Shown one piece after another: positions 31,073-37,946 of a stretch of DNA of 37,946 bases (positions within the stretch are counted from its first letter, which is position 1; every line of letters begins with the position of its first letter). Origin of the DNA: Spongiactinospora gelatinilytica. GTDB lineage: Bacteria > Actinomycetota > Actinomycetes > Streptosporangiales > Streptosporangiaceae. The DNA is taken from contig NZ_POUA01000028.1 of the NCBI RefSeq assembly GCF_003236385.1, positions 1 through 37,946 on the forward strand, in the 5' to 3' direction. The notes beneath the pieces are model-generated. The model was not told the DNA's origin. It saw only the letters and a program-made list of their open reading frames with translations, and did not search any database. A program made the position numbers and the translations under genes.

Positions 31073-31104
31073 CCCGCCGGCCGACCACCCAGGCGGCCGG
31101 CGGG
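31073..31104 (-). terminator. Hairpin after the major capsid gene
   Basis: CCCGCCGGCCG (31073-31083) pairs perfectly with 31094-31104 over a 10-nt loop, 17 bases past the capsid stop. No T-tract. It may partly terminate or protect the capsid message from 3' decay, so raising capsid over downstream products. Confidence 0.5.
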
Positions 31105-31120
31105 AGTTAATGCGAAACCG

Positions 31121-32581
31121 CTACTGGTTTTGAAGGAGCCTGAATCCGGCAGTGTTGATCACGTCGGCGCCGACTCGCGCCCAGGCGTACCAGGCGCGCT
31201 GGCCGATCGGTCGGTTGTTGGTGTTGCCGAACACGTGCGGAACGAGCTCGACGCTCATGCCCGCGCGCTGGGCGATCAAGTAGTTCTTGAAGTCGCCCAG
31301 GACCACCAGGTTCGCGGCGCCGGTCGTGGACGTGAAGTCGTCCATGAAGTCGTTCTCGTAGTAGTTCTTGCCGAACAGCTTCGGGATCGACTCCTGCGTC
31401 AGGTTGACCGAGAAGTTCGAGCCGCCGGACCCGCCGGAGCCGAACTGGCGGACCTCGTTCATGACGTCTGTGCTGCTCATCCACGACGGCATGCGGTTGC
31501 GGTACTTGATCGGCAGAGCATCCCACAGCTTGTAGATGTCGACCGCGCCGAACACGCCGTCGGTGGTGACGGTGACCTCACTGGCGGGGGTGGCGTCGAG
31601 CTTAGTGACCACGCCCGTGGGCTCGTTGGTGCCGGAGCCGGTGGTGAGCTTTTGCGCCAGAAGCTCGCGGTAGCCCTCGTCCAGCAGCACGCTCATCTCC
31701 GACGCGAAGCCCGGGTAGTCCATCCCGACCTCGATCGTGTACGGGATGTAGCCCTGCGCCTTGTGTGCGGGCACGGTGGGCTGCGCCAGGGTCGGTGAGT
31801 CGTCGCTGACCTCGGCCGACTCGGGGTCGAACGACCAGGACACGCCCGCGCTCGACACACCCTTCCATTCGTCGTTGGTGATCGTCTCCACCCTGGCGAG
31901 GTTCAGGATGTCGTTCGGGCTGCCCTGCGCCACGAGCATGATGGTCGGGTCGATCAGCACCGGGACGCCGAAGCCGCCGCCCGGGTCCGAGCCGATCGAC
32001 ATGGCCCGGTACTCCTCGTACACCTCCACCGCGTGCTGCTCCTCCGGAGTCAGCACCGGGTGAGCCCGCGTGATCAACTTCATGAACGCGTTGCGGTAGT
32101 GCTCGGTCTCCGTGATCAGCAGACGGCGGGCCACGTGCGCGCCGTTGCAGTCGCGGGTGCGGGTGCGCAGCACCTTGATCGCGCGCGCGAGCTGCTCGTC
32201 GTCGGCATGCTCCGTCAGCGAGGGGTCCTCCAGCGCCTTCAGCGCCTTGTCGCGCGCCTTCAGGTCCGGCAGGGCCCGCACGTCGGCGCCGTCCCACGGA
32301 TCGACGCACTGCATCACCTGCACGCCGCGCACGTCGAGGTTGCCGTCGCCGGCCTCGGTGGTGCCGCGCGCGGCGAACCCGGCCACCGCGCTCCGCCGCC
32401 GGTCCAGGTCGGCCTGGCGAGCGCGCTCCTCTTCTTGGAGCCGGAGCTGCTCGGTGCGCTGCTCCTCCAGCTCGGTCCAGCGGGCCTGCTGCTCGGCGGT
32501 GAGCGCCTCGTCGCCGGCGGCCTCGTGTAGTTCGCGCATCTCGGTCTCGATCTCACCGAGCCTGCGCAGGATCTCGTCCAT
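31121..32581 (-). CDS. Major capsid protein, HK97 type
   Basis: 486 aa. Residues about 1-70 form a coiled-coil delta domain (RRLGEIETEMRELHEAAGDE, EEQRTEQLRLQEEERARQAD) that acts as an internal scaffold and is normally removed by the prohead protease. From about residue 200, GGFGVPVLIDPTIMLVAQGS, SEMSVLLDEGYRELLAQKLT, GSGTNEPTGVVTKLDATPAS and YENDFMDDFTSTTGAANLVV show the HK97 fold. The order protease-capsid supports it. GGAGG is before the ATG, which shares a base with the protease stop. Confidence 0.9.
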   Translation of the reverse strand: MDEILRRLGEIETEMRELHEAAGDEALTAEQQARWTELEEQRTEQLRLQEEERARQADLDRRRSAVAGFAARGTTEAGDGNLDVRGVQVMQCVDPWDGADVRALPDLKARDKALKALEDPSLTEHADDEQLARAIKVLRTRTRDCNGAHVARRLLITETEHYRNAFMKLITRAHPVLTPEEQHAVEVYEEYRAMSIGSDPGGGFGVPVLIDPTIMLVAQGSPNDILNLARVETITNDEWKGVSSAGVSWSFDPESAEVSDDSPTLAQPTVPAHKAQGYIPYTIEVGMDYPGFASEMSVLLDEGYRELLAQKLTTGSGTNEPTGVVTKLDATPASEVTVTTDGVFGAVDIYKLWDALPIKYRNRMPSWMSSTDVMNEVRQFGSGGSGGSNFSVNLTQESIPKLFGKNYYENDFMDDFTSTTGAANLVVLGDFKNYLIAQRAGMSVELVPHVFGNTNNRPIGQRAWYAWARVGADVINTAGFRLLQNQ

Positions 32582-33492
32582 CAGGACGCCTCCCTGGTCA
32601 GGAACGAATAGCGCTGCGCCCTCAGCCGGGCGTCGCGCTGCGAATGGGTGAGACCTGTCGCGTGGTGCACTACCGGGGTGTCCGGCGCGTCGGTCGGGGT
32701 GGTCGCGGCCTCGTCCGGCGTGGTGTCCTGCCTCTCGTCGGCGACCGGCTGCGGGTCGGCGGCGGGCGGGACGGCCTCACTGTCGGAGGTGCGGAGTCCG
32801 TGGCGGGCACGGAAGTCGGTGAAGCCGCGCACGAGCGCGTCATGGCGGCCGGAGTCGCGGGTGCGAAGCTGCTCGCCGTACCAGTCGGTGAGTGCAACGG
32901 CCGAGCGCATGCCAGCGGTCGCCGCATGGCTGGCGGGCCAGGTGACCGGCCCGCACTCGAACAGGCGCACCTGTAGGACGCTGCGCTCGGGCAGGCCCTC
33001 GGGGTTGTGCTCGGACGCCTCCGGCTCATGAACCCAGACGTCCTCCATCACGTTGAACATGAAGCTGGAGCCGTATCCCCCCGCGCGCAGGCCCGGGATC
33101 AGGTCGCGGTTGTAGGAGGTGTCGAGCAGCGGGACCTCGGCCCACACGCCGTCGGTGCGCTCCTCCAGCAGCTCGGGCACGCCGAGGATCTTCTGGTCGA
33201 TCTGGTAGTCGTACCCGTGGTTGAAGAAGATCTTCACCCGGTCGCCGCGCTCCTGGATGGTCTTGGTGAACGTGCCGGGCAGGACGCGTTCCAGAAAGCG
33301 GCCCTCATGCCAAGAGTTGATTTCGTACCACACGCCGAACGCCGAGAAGCGCAACACCATGACCTGCTCCCCCGCGCTGTCGGCGCGGGCCTCGGCGTTG
33401 GGGGCGGAGTCCAGTCCTTCGGGTTCTGCGGCGGCCCGCGGATGGAGGCTGACGGGCGCGGCGTTCGCCCGCACGGTGATCAGATGCTTCAC
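32581..33492 (-). CDS. Prohead protease, HK97/S78 family
   Basis: 303 aa. It has EINSWHEGRFLERVLPGTF, then FFNHGYDYQIDQKILGVP with His92 as the likely catalytic His, and GGYGSSFMFNV with Ser142/143 as the nucleophile region, the pattern of herpesvirus-like assemblins. It cleaves the capsid delta domain during maturation. The first 40 residues look unstructured (repeats of Ala/Pro/Glu) and may be a removed propeptide. The C-terminal about 80 residues are acidic and disordered, possibly acting as scaffold. Confidence 0.85.
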   Translation of the reverse strand: MKHLITVRANAAPVSLHPRAAAEPEGLDSAPNAEARADSAGEQVMVLRFSAFGVWYEINSWHEGRFLERVLPGTFTKTIQERGDRVKIFFNHGYDYQIDQKILGVPELLEERTDGVWAEVPLLDTSYNRDLIPGLRAGGYGSSFMFNVMEDVWVHEPEASEHNPEGLPERSVLQVRLFECGPVTWPASHAATAGMRSAVALTDWYGEQLRTRDSGRHDALVRGFTDFRARHGLRTSDSEAVPPAADPQPVADERQDTTPDEAATTPTDAPDTPVVHHATGLTHSQRDARLRAQRYSFLTREAS

Positions 33493-34907
33493 TGCTGCTC
33501 TTCCTCCTCGTCGGGGCCGGTGCCTTCGTCGTCTGCGGCATCGTCCTCGGGTTCGTCTTCGGTCTCGTCGGACTGGCCGGAGTCGTTCGGCTGCTTGAAC
33601 TTCGTGCCGGGTGGCTGAAGCTGCACGCTGAGCAGGCCGGTGTGCACGAGCAGGCTGGAGTCCTGAGCGGCGACGGCGGCCTGCGCCGACTCGGCGGTGA
33701 ACCCTTCGCGGACGAGGTTCGCGATCGTGGATGCCTGGATGGAGAAGATCTGCGCGGCGTCCTTCTGGTCTTCTCTCAGGAAGCTCACGTCGCGGTCGTC
33801 GTACCAGAGCTCCGCGCCCGGCCGGGGCGGCAGCAGGCTGGCCAGCGACCCGGCCGCGTTACGCCACAAAGGCCGCAACGTACCGTCGCCGAAACGCCGT
33901 CTGGCCTGCGCATAGTTGGAGTACGTGGCAGATGATAGCCCCTCGGACAGGCCCACGATGACCGGCGGCACACCCATGGCTGCGGCCACGCGCGTCTCCC
34001 CCAGGGCCTGGATGGCCTTGTAGGACATCTCCTGGAAGTTGCTGCCGACGGTCTTCACGTCGGCGCCGCCGCCCAAGTACAAGGTCTTGAAGGCGTTGAG
34101 CGCCCCAGCGTGACCGGCCTCCATTACGGCCTTGAAGCGGGCGAATGCCTCCGGCGTGACCGACGAGTCCATCGTCACGACCATGTTCGGAGAGGCGCCG
34201 TTCTCGAAGAACTTCAGCTTGTGGGTGGTGGCCGCCTGGTCTCCCTCGATGTCGCGGATCACCGACTGCAACAGCGACATGCCGCGATAGGAGGCGATCG
34301 GGTCCGGCACCGGCGCGTAGTGGCAGACCTCCTCGGGCAGCAGCACCTGCGCCTGGCCGCCCGGCGGCTGGTAGATGTAGCCGATCAGCTCGGAGTCCAG
34401 GTCGAACGCTTCCAGGTCGGGATTCTCATACGAGCCGAGCACGATGGTCACCCAGTCCGGCCGCATGCGCACGATGCGCTCCTGGCCGGCCGCATTCCGG
34501 CGCCGCGTTGCGTAGAACCCGCCGGCCAGCGTCGAGTCCTGCTCCATCCGCGCCAGCAGATCACCCGTCGAGCCGCCCAGCCACGGCCGCTCCAGCAGCC
34601 CGAGCTCGGGGGCGCCGAACAGCGCCCCCAGCCGACCGCCGCGGCTGAAGCCTCGCCACTGAAAGCGCGCCTCGGAGAAGACCAGCAGCCGGGCGAGCAG
34701 GCACGCGAACACCACACCCGACCGCTTGTAGACGCCGTTGACGATGCCGTCGAAGTTGCCCTCGACGCGCTCCTGGCCGCCGGTGACCGTCCCGTAGAGG
34801 CTGGCTCCGAACGGGCCGTCGGCGAACAGGCTGAGGTAGTCGTCCCACCCGAAGCGCCGCTCGAAGCGCTCGGCATGCCTCGCCGTGACCCTCTCCAGCA
34901 GGCCCAT
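33489..34907 (-). CDS. Portal protein
   Basis: 472 aa. HK97/SPP1-like portal: YKRSGVVFACLLARLLVFSE, VLLPEEVCHYAPVPDPIASY and RGMSLLQSVIRDIEGDQAAT, then TSYKAIQALGETRVAAAMGV-type text (about 260-300) followed by PPVIVGLSEGLSSATYSNYA. The C-terminus is acidic and disordered (DEEEEQQ). The dodecameric ring carries DNA packaging with the terminase. It overlaps the protease gene by 4 bp and shares a base with the preceding small gene. Confidence 0.9.
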   Translation of the reverse strand: MGLLERVTARHAERFERRFGWDDYLSLFADGPFGASLYGTVTGGQERVEGNFDGIVNGVYKRSGVVFACLLARLLVFSEARFQWRGFSRGGRLGALFGAPELGLLERPWLGGSTGDLLARMEQDSTLAGGFYATRRRNAAGQERIVRMRPDWVTIVLGSYENPDLEAFDLDSELIGYIYQPPGGQAQVLLPEEVCHYAPVPDPIASYRGMSLLQSVIRDIEGDQAATTHKLKFFENGASPNMVVTMDSSVTPEAFARFKAVMEAGHAGALNAFKTLYLGGGADVKTVGSNFQEMSYKAIQALGETRVAAAMGVPPVIVGLSEGLSSATYSNYAQARRRFGDGTLRPLWRNAAGSLASLLPPRPGAELWYDDRDVSFLREDQKDAAQIFSIQASTIANLVREGFTAESAQAAVAAQDSSLLVHTGLLSVQLQPPGTKFKQPNDSGQSDETEDEPEDDAADDEGTGPDEEEEQQ

Positions 34908-35134
34908 CAGGGGCCGGCCGCCCGCTGCTCGTACGCGTCCGGCGACGTCGGCGCCCAGACGAAGTAGGAGGCGTCGGACTTGGCCTCAGCATCCCGCCAC
35001 CGCGTCAGGAAGTCACCGATCTCGTCGAGGTGGGAGCCGTCCTCACGGGCCGTCCAGGGCCCGAACGCCTCGGACTCGCAGCCGCTGGCGCCATCCCACT
35101 CGATCGTCACGAAGACGAGCGGGGTCTCGCTCAC
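34907..35134 (-). CDS. Small hypothetical phage protein, 75 aa
   Basis: Sequence LVFVTIEWDGASGCESEAFG, then PWTAREDGSHLDEIGDFLTR, is mixed beta/alpha and acidic. Ends overlap both neighbours (ATGA and TGATG), so it belongs to the packaging operon. No similarity recognised. Confidence 0.6.
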   Translation of the reverse strand: MSETPLVFVTIEWDGASGCESEAFGPWTAREDGSHLDEIGDFLTRWRDAEAKSDASYFVWAPTSPDAYEQRAAGP

Positions 35135-35364
35135 CGCCGGCCGCCCTTCACCGGCCGCGAGCGGGCCGCGTCACGCCAGCCCTCGCCCGCCGCTACCCAC
35201 GCGATCGTGAGCCCCAACCAGACCTTGCTCACAGTCCAGCCGAGCACGTACGGGATACCTACTAGGAGCGTGACCAGTAGCCGCGCCAGCCTGCGCAGAC
35301 CGGCGCGCACGTCGCGCCGCCGGGCCTCCTGCGAGATCCGCTCCACGGGGATCGTCAAAGCCAT
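35131..35364 (-). CDS. Small membrane protein between terminase and portal
   Basis: 77 aa from ATG 35364. A basic amphipathic start (ERISQEARRRDVRAGLRRLA) leads into one or two hydrophobic stretches (RLLVTLLVGIPYVLGWTV, VWLGLTIAWVAAGEGW), then a basic tail. Function unknown. An ATG at 35394 is possible but lies within the terminase end. Confidence 0.6.
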   Translation of the reverse strand: MALTIPVERISQEARRRDVRAGLRRLARLLVTLLVGIPYVLGWTVSKVWLGLTIAWVAAGEGWRDAARSRPVKGGRR

Positions 35365-35375
35365 CGCCGCCCCCC

Positions 35376-36902
35376 TCACCCGAACTGCACCCACGGCTCA
35401 GGCGCCTCGTCCTCGACATGGCCTTTTGTCGCAAACCCCCACGCGGCGCTGGTCACCGCGACCAGCGACGAGATGTCCACCGCCGTGGTCAGGGCGTCCC
35501 ACGCGTGCGCGGTGCCAAGCTTCCGCGTCGCAGCCCCGGCCACCGCGGCGTCGAGCGCCGGATGCGGCCGGACACGCGCGCCCGGATCGCCCTCCTCGGG
35601 CATCACAGCGTCCAGAAGCTGGCCGAACGCGTGCGCCACCTCGCGCGCCGTCGGCTTGGTGATCTCCAGGGTGGTGACCTCGCGGGTCTGCGGATCCTCG
35701 ATCCGGACCGCCTCAAGGTCGGCGATCAGCGACCCCGCGGGGCCGCCTGCGTCCACCACCCAGGCGACCGGATCCCACCGCTTCTGAAGCTGCGCGGCGC
35801 GGTCCGGTACCCACCGAGTGCCCGGCCGGTAGTCCACGACCTCCAGGTGCAGCAGCCCATCAGCGCGGCGGCCCGCCGTGGCGATCGCCGCCCAGCTCCG
35901 GTCCGGGCTGACGTGGATCGCGAACGCCACCCGGCCCACGGCCTCGGACTGCTCGTCGGCGACCGCCCGCCACCGCTCCTCGGGGATGACCGTCCACTGG
36001 CTCGCCTTGTCGGTCGGCCAGTTCCCCACCGATAGGCGCTCGCGGTCGAAGCCCGTAGGCGACATCGAGGTGTACTCGCGCTGAACGTGCTCGACCGAGA
36101 TCCGAATGCCGAGACTGGGATTCGCCTTCGCCCAGCTTGCCGGGTCGTCGCGGTCGTCGTGGTCGGTGCAGGTGATAGTGCCCTCGGCGTCGCGCGCGCA
36201 CTGCTCTGTGTGCGGGTCGATGCTCCATTCCAGGTACGTCAGCGCGGGATCGTCGCCCGCGATGCCCCGGCGGCGCACCGCGGCGAGTTGCTCGCACGGC
36301 GCAATGGCCTTGTCCGCGGCCGATGATCCGTACCACGCCTGCGGGTTGGGCCGCGCGGACATGGTAGGCATCTGCGCGTCAACGGCGGTCGAAGGGAGGT
36401 TGAACGCCTCATCCCAGATGTTGAGGTCGCCACTGAAGCCCCGGCCGCTGCCGGTCGAGCGGGCGATGACCCGGAGACGCTGGCCGGTCGTGAGCTCGAT
36501 GCCCTCGTCGCCGTGCGCCGTCACGATCTTCCGGACCCGCCGTCGGAACTCGTCCTTGCCGTCGATCAGGAGCCGGATCCGCCGGAAGAACTCTTGCGCA
36601 CTCTTGAACTCGTGGCACGAGTACATGATCAGCCGCTCGTCGAACAGGAACAGGCCGGCGAGCACTCTGGCCTCGAAGATCGCGCCCTTGCCGTTCTGGC
36701 GCGCTACGACCAGGCCGGTCTCGAACGACGTCCACCGGCCGTCACGCCGCTCCCCCAGGGCGTCGTCGAGTACCAGGCGTTGCCACGGATCCAGCACCAG
36801 CCCGGCCGTCTCGGCGAGCTCCGCCGCGTCAGCCCCCGATGACCGGTACGACTCCGGCACCCATCGGATCCGCGGTGTCTGCTCGCCGATCAGCTCAGGC
36901 AC
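35376..36902 (-). CDS. Terminase large subunit
   Basis: 508 aa from GTG 36902. Walker A VARQNGKG (about 66-73) and Walker B LNIWDEAF with the acidic pair D164/E165, preceded by the coupling region STGSGRGFSG. The C-terminal nuclease half includes FAIHVSPDRSWAAIATAG and VAWVVDAGGPAGSLIADLE, acidic residues for two metals. It cuts concatemeric phage DNA and powers packaging into the portal. An upstream frame extension would read through the small subunit gene and was rejected. Confidence 0.9.
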   Translation of the reverse strand: MPELIGEQTPRIRWVPESYRSSGADAAELAETAGLVLDPWQRLVLDDALGERRDGRWTSFETGLVVARQNGKGAIFEARVLAGLFLFDERLIMYSCHEFKSAQEFFRRIRLLIDGKDEFRRRVRKIVTAHGDEGIELTTGQRLRVIARSTGSGRGFSGDLNIWDEAFNLPSTAVDAQMPTMSARPNPQAWYGSSAADKAIAPCEQLAAVRRRGIAGDDPALTYLEWSIDPHTEQCARDAEGTITCTDHDDRDDPASWAKANPSLGIRISVEHVQREYTSMSPTGFDRERLSVGNWPTDKASQWTVIPEERWRAVADEQSEAVGRVAFAIHVSPDRSWAAIATAGRRADGLLHLEVVDYRPGTRWVPDRAAQLQKRWDPVAWVVDAGGPAGSLIADLEAVRIEDPQTREVTTLEITKPTAREVAHAFGQLLDAVMPEEGDPGARVRPHPALDAAVAGAATRKLGTAHAWDALTTAVDISSLVAVTSAAWGFATKGHVEDEAPEPWVQFG

Positions 36903-37158
36903 GGTTCGCCCGACGGGTCCGCAGCTCGTCGATCGCGTCCTCGGCCGGTTGTCCGGCGGCGACCCGCTCCAGCGCCTCCAGCGTCGCGCGCAGCTCCTTG
37001 TGCAGCATCGCCGCCGCTGTCGGGCGCACGCCGTCCACACCGAGCCGTACCGCGATGTCCAGCGCGGCCATCGCCAGCGTGCTCTTCGCATCGACGCCCA
37101 GCCGCCGCAGGTCCCCGCGGACCGATGCCACCAGGTCCACGCGCACGCTGCGCGTCAC
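36895..37158 (-). CDS. Putative terminase small subunit
   Basis: 87 aa from GTG 37158, GGAG 8 nt upstream, overlapping the HNH stop (GTGA). All-helical: SVRVDLVASVRGDLRRLG, STLAMAALDIAVRLG, TAAAMLHKELRATLEALERV. It lies just before the large terminase and overlaps it. Size and composition fit the short small subunits of actinophages; there is no recognisable DNA-binding motif, so the assignment is positional. Confidence 0.55.
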   Translation of the reverse strand: MTRSVRVDLVASVRGDLRRLGVDAKSTLAMAALDIAVRLGVDGVRPTAAAMLHKELRATLEALERVAAGQPAEDAIDELRTRRANRA

Positions 37159-37781
37159 GAGGCCAGCTCCAGCCGCCCGCCCTTGCGGCTGTTGCACACG
37201 AAATGCGCGAGCTGCACGTTCGCCGGCGTGTCATCGCCGCCCGCCACCACCGGTACGACGTGATCAATCGTCGGGGCCCACAGCTTCGGCCAGACGAGCT
37301 TCATGTCCACCGGATCGCGGCAGATCTGACAGCAGAAGCCATCCCGCTCGGCGATCTCCACAAGCGTGTACGGCTCCGACGCCACACGGGCGAGATCGAG
37401 CCGCCGCCGCCGGTTCTTCCGCCGCCAGTGCTCAAGGTCCCGCAACGCCTTCCGGACGACCCGGCAGCGATCGCACAGCGCAACGACACCACACGTGGCC
37501 ACTGCAACTAGGCAGTCCTCGCACGCGCGGAGCGGGCGCGGTGCCTGGCGCGCCTCGGTGATGGCACGGAGGCGAGCCTCACGTTCGCAAGCTGATGAGC
37601 ACGTCCGCCTTCGATGACCGCCCGTCCAGGCGTCGAACTCCAGCCCGCATGTAGTGCACGGTGCCTTGCTCGCAGCCCGCCGACACGGTCGGCATTTAAG
37701 ACTTCCCGCCGGTAGCGATGTTGTCCCCGACCAGAGCAGCTTGCCGCAAGACGAGCACGGCGTGTCCGGCCTACGTGGCAT
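37155..37781 (-). CDS. HNH endonuclease
   Basis: 208 aa. The N-terminal half has several Cys-x2-Cys pairs (CSSCGK, CRPC, CTTCG, CEDC, CDRC), probably structural zinc knuckles. The C-terminal HNH core reads CCQICRDPVD, TIDHVVPVVAGGDDTPANVQ, then AHFVCNSRKGG, with the first catalytic His in IDHV and the Asn of PANVQ. HNH proteins next to terminases assist cos cleavage in HK97-like phages. GGGGAG is 5 nt before the ATG. Two hairpins lie upstream. A homing endonuclease is the alternative. Confidence 0.85.
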   Translation of the reverse strand: MPRRPDTPCSSCGKLLWSGTTSLPAGSLKCRPCRRAASKAPCTTCGLEFDAWTGGHRRRTCSSACEREARLRAITEARQAPRPLRACEDCLVAVATCGVVALCDRCRVVRKALRDLEHWRRKNRRRRLDLARVASEPYTLVEIAERDGFCCQICRDPVDMKLVWPKLWAPTIDHVVPVVAGGDDTPANVQLAHFVCNSRKGGRLELAS

Positions 37782-37800
37782 GAGAACTCCCCAGGCATGC

Positions 37801-37858
37801 GGAAGCCCCGGCGCCTGGGGGCGGCCGGGGCTTCCTTCCCGCCGGGATCAGCGGCGGG
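37801..37858. terminator. Two hairpins upstream of the HNH gene
   Basis: GGAAGCCCCGG (37801-37811) pairs with 37825-37835, and CCCGCCG (37838-37844) with 37852-37858. The first is followed on the plus strand by CTTCCTTCCC-like pyrimidines. This may be a terminator of the region beyond the right edge. No gene was identified in 37782-37946; the packaging (cos) site could lie here, unproven. Confidence 0.45.
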
Positions 37859-37946
37859 CGACTACAGGATGTGATGTAGCGGACGGTGACGAAGATGGGC
37901 AGAAGCGAGTGGCGCTCCGGCTCGCATCACGGAACGTGACGGCGAA

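Larger units (their letters stand above)
6678..37946 (-). mobile_element. Siphovirus-type prophage (late region, incomplete at right edge)
   Basis: An almost unbroken minus-strand series in canonical order: HNH, terminases, portal, protease, capsid, connectors, tail tube, G/GT chaperones, tape measure, tail tip, amidase, holin. Integrase, repressor and replication genes are not in the window. The left end is placed at the holin stop; the true attachment site was not identified. It could also be a free phage genome assembled with flanking host-like genes, but the left 6.6 kb looks chromosomal. Confidence 0.85.

Noticed and set aside
1-37946. tRNA, rRNA, riboswitch or IS element
   Set aside because: No tRNA-like cloverleaf, rRNA segment, transposase text or terminal repeat pair was recognised by eye; a covariance-model search could still find a small RNA.

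Overview
High-GC actinobacterial DNA. The GC bias, the many GTG/TTG starts, the short GntR regulator, the XRE regulator with a long C-terminal helical domain and the DUF574-type methyltransferase fragment all point to a Streptomyces/Streptosporangiales-type host; the genus cannot be fixed from the sequence. The window has two parts: a chromosomal stretch (about 1-6600) and a nearly complete late region of a siphovirus-type prophage, or phage genome, encoded almost wholly on the minus strand (about 6678-37946). No integrase, repressor, replication gene, tRNA or CRISPR array is visible, so the prophage continues past the right edge or those genes lie elsewhere.

Chromosomal part. Reading right to left: a 48-residue peptide gene (6115-6261) overlaps by 4 bp a methyltransferase of the protein-L-isoaspartate O-methyltransferase (PIMT) type with a long C-terminal extension (4988-6118). 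An XRE regulator (3661-4854) and a small unknown protein follow. No ATP-grasp ligase, lanthipeptide synthetase or lasso cyclase is nearby. A bare precursor plus PIMT is the layout of the imiditide class of RiPPs (aspartimide peptides), and this is the best candidate for a biosynthetic system in the window. Further left are a GntR regulator divergent from a small gene across a perfect 10-bp inverted repeat, a second copy of that small gene (about 95 aa each), a truncated DUF574-like methyltransferase, an APH-like kinase with an altered active-site motif, and a run of strong GC hairpins.

Phage part, in transcription order (right to left): HNH endonuclease, putative small terminase, large terminase, two small proteins, portal, HK97-type prohead protease, major capsid protein, a small protein, a four-gene sugar/methyl cassette (two GT2-like glycosyltransferases, a methyltransferase, an NAD-dependent epimerase), then structural accessory genes. 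Three of those accessory genes carry arrays of the same 18-residue repeat, and a fourth carries one copy. Next come the head-tail connector, tail terminator, gp10-like protein, a possible decoration protein, the major tail protein, tail assembly chaperones G/GT with a GGGAAAT slippery site, a 1529-aa tape measure protein, a distal tail protein, a 1009-aa tail-tip protein with repeats, small proteins, amidase endolysin and holin. Most neighbours overlap as ATGA, GTGA or TGATG, which indicates one translationally coupled late operon. Two plus-strand genes and a frameshifted secreted-protein gene interrupt the lysis end and look like moron or lysogenic-conversion cargo. Hairpins after the capsid gene and just before the major tail gene may tune expression inside the operon.
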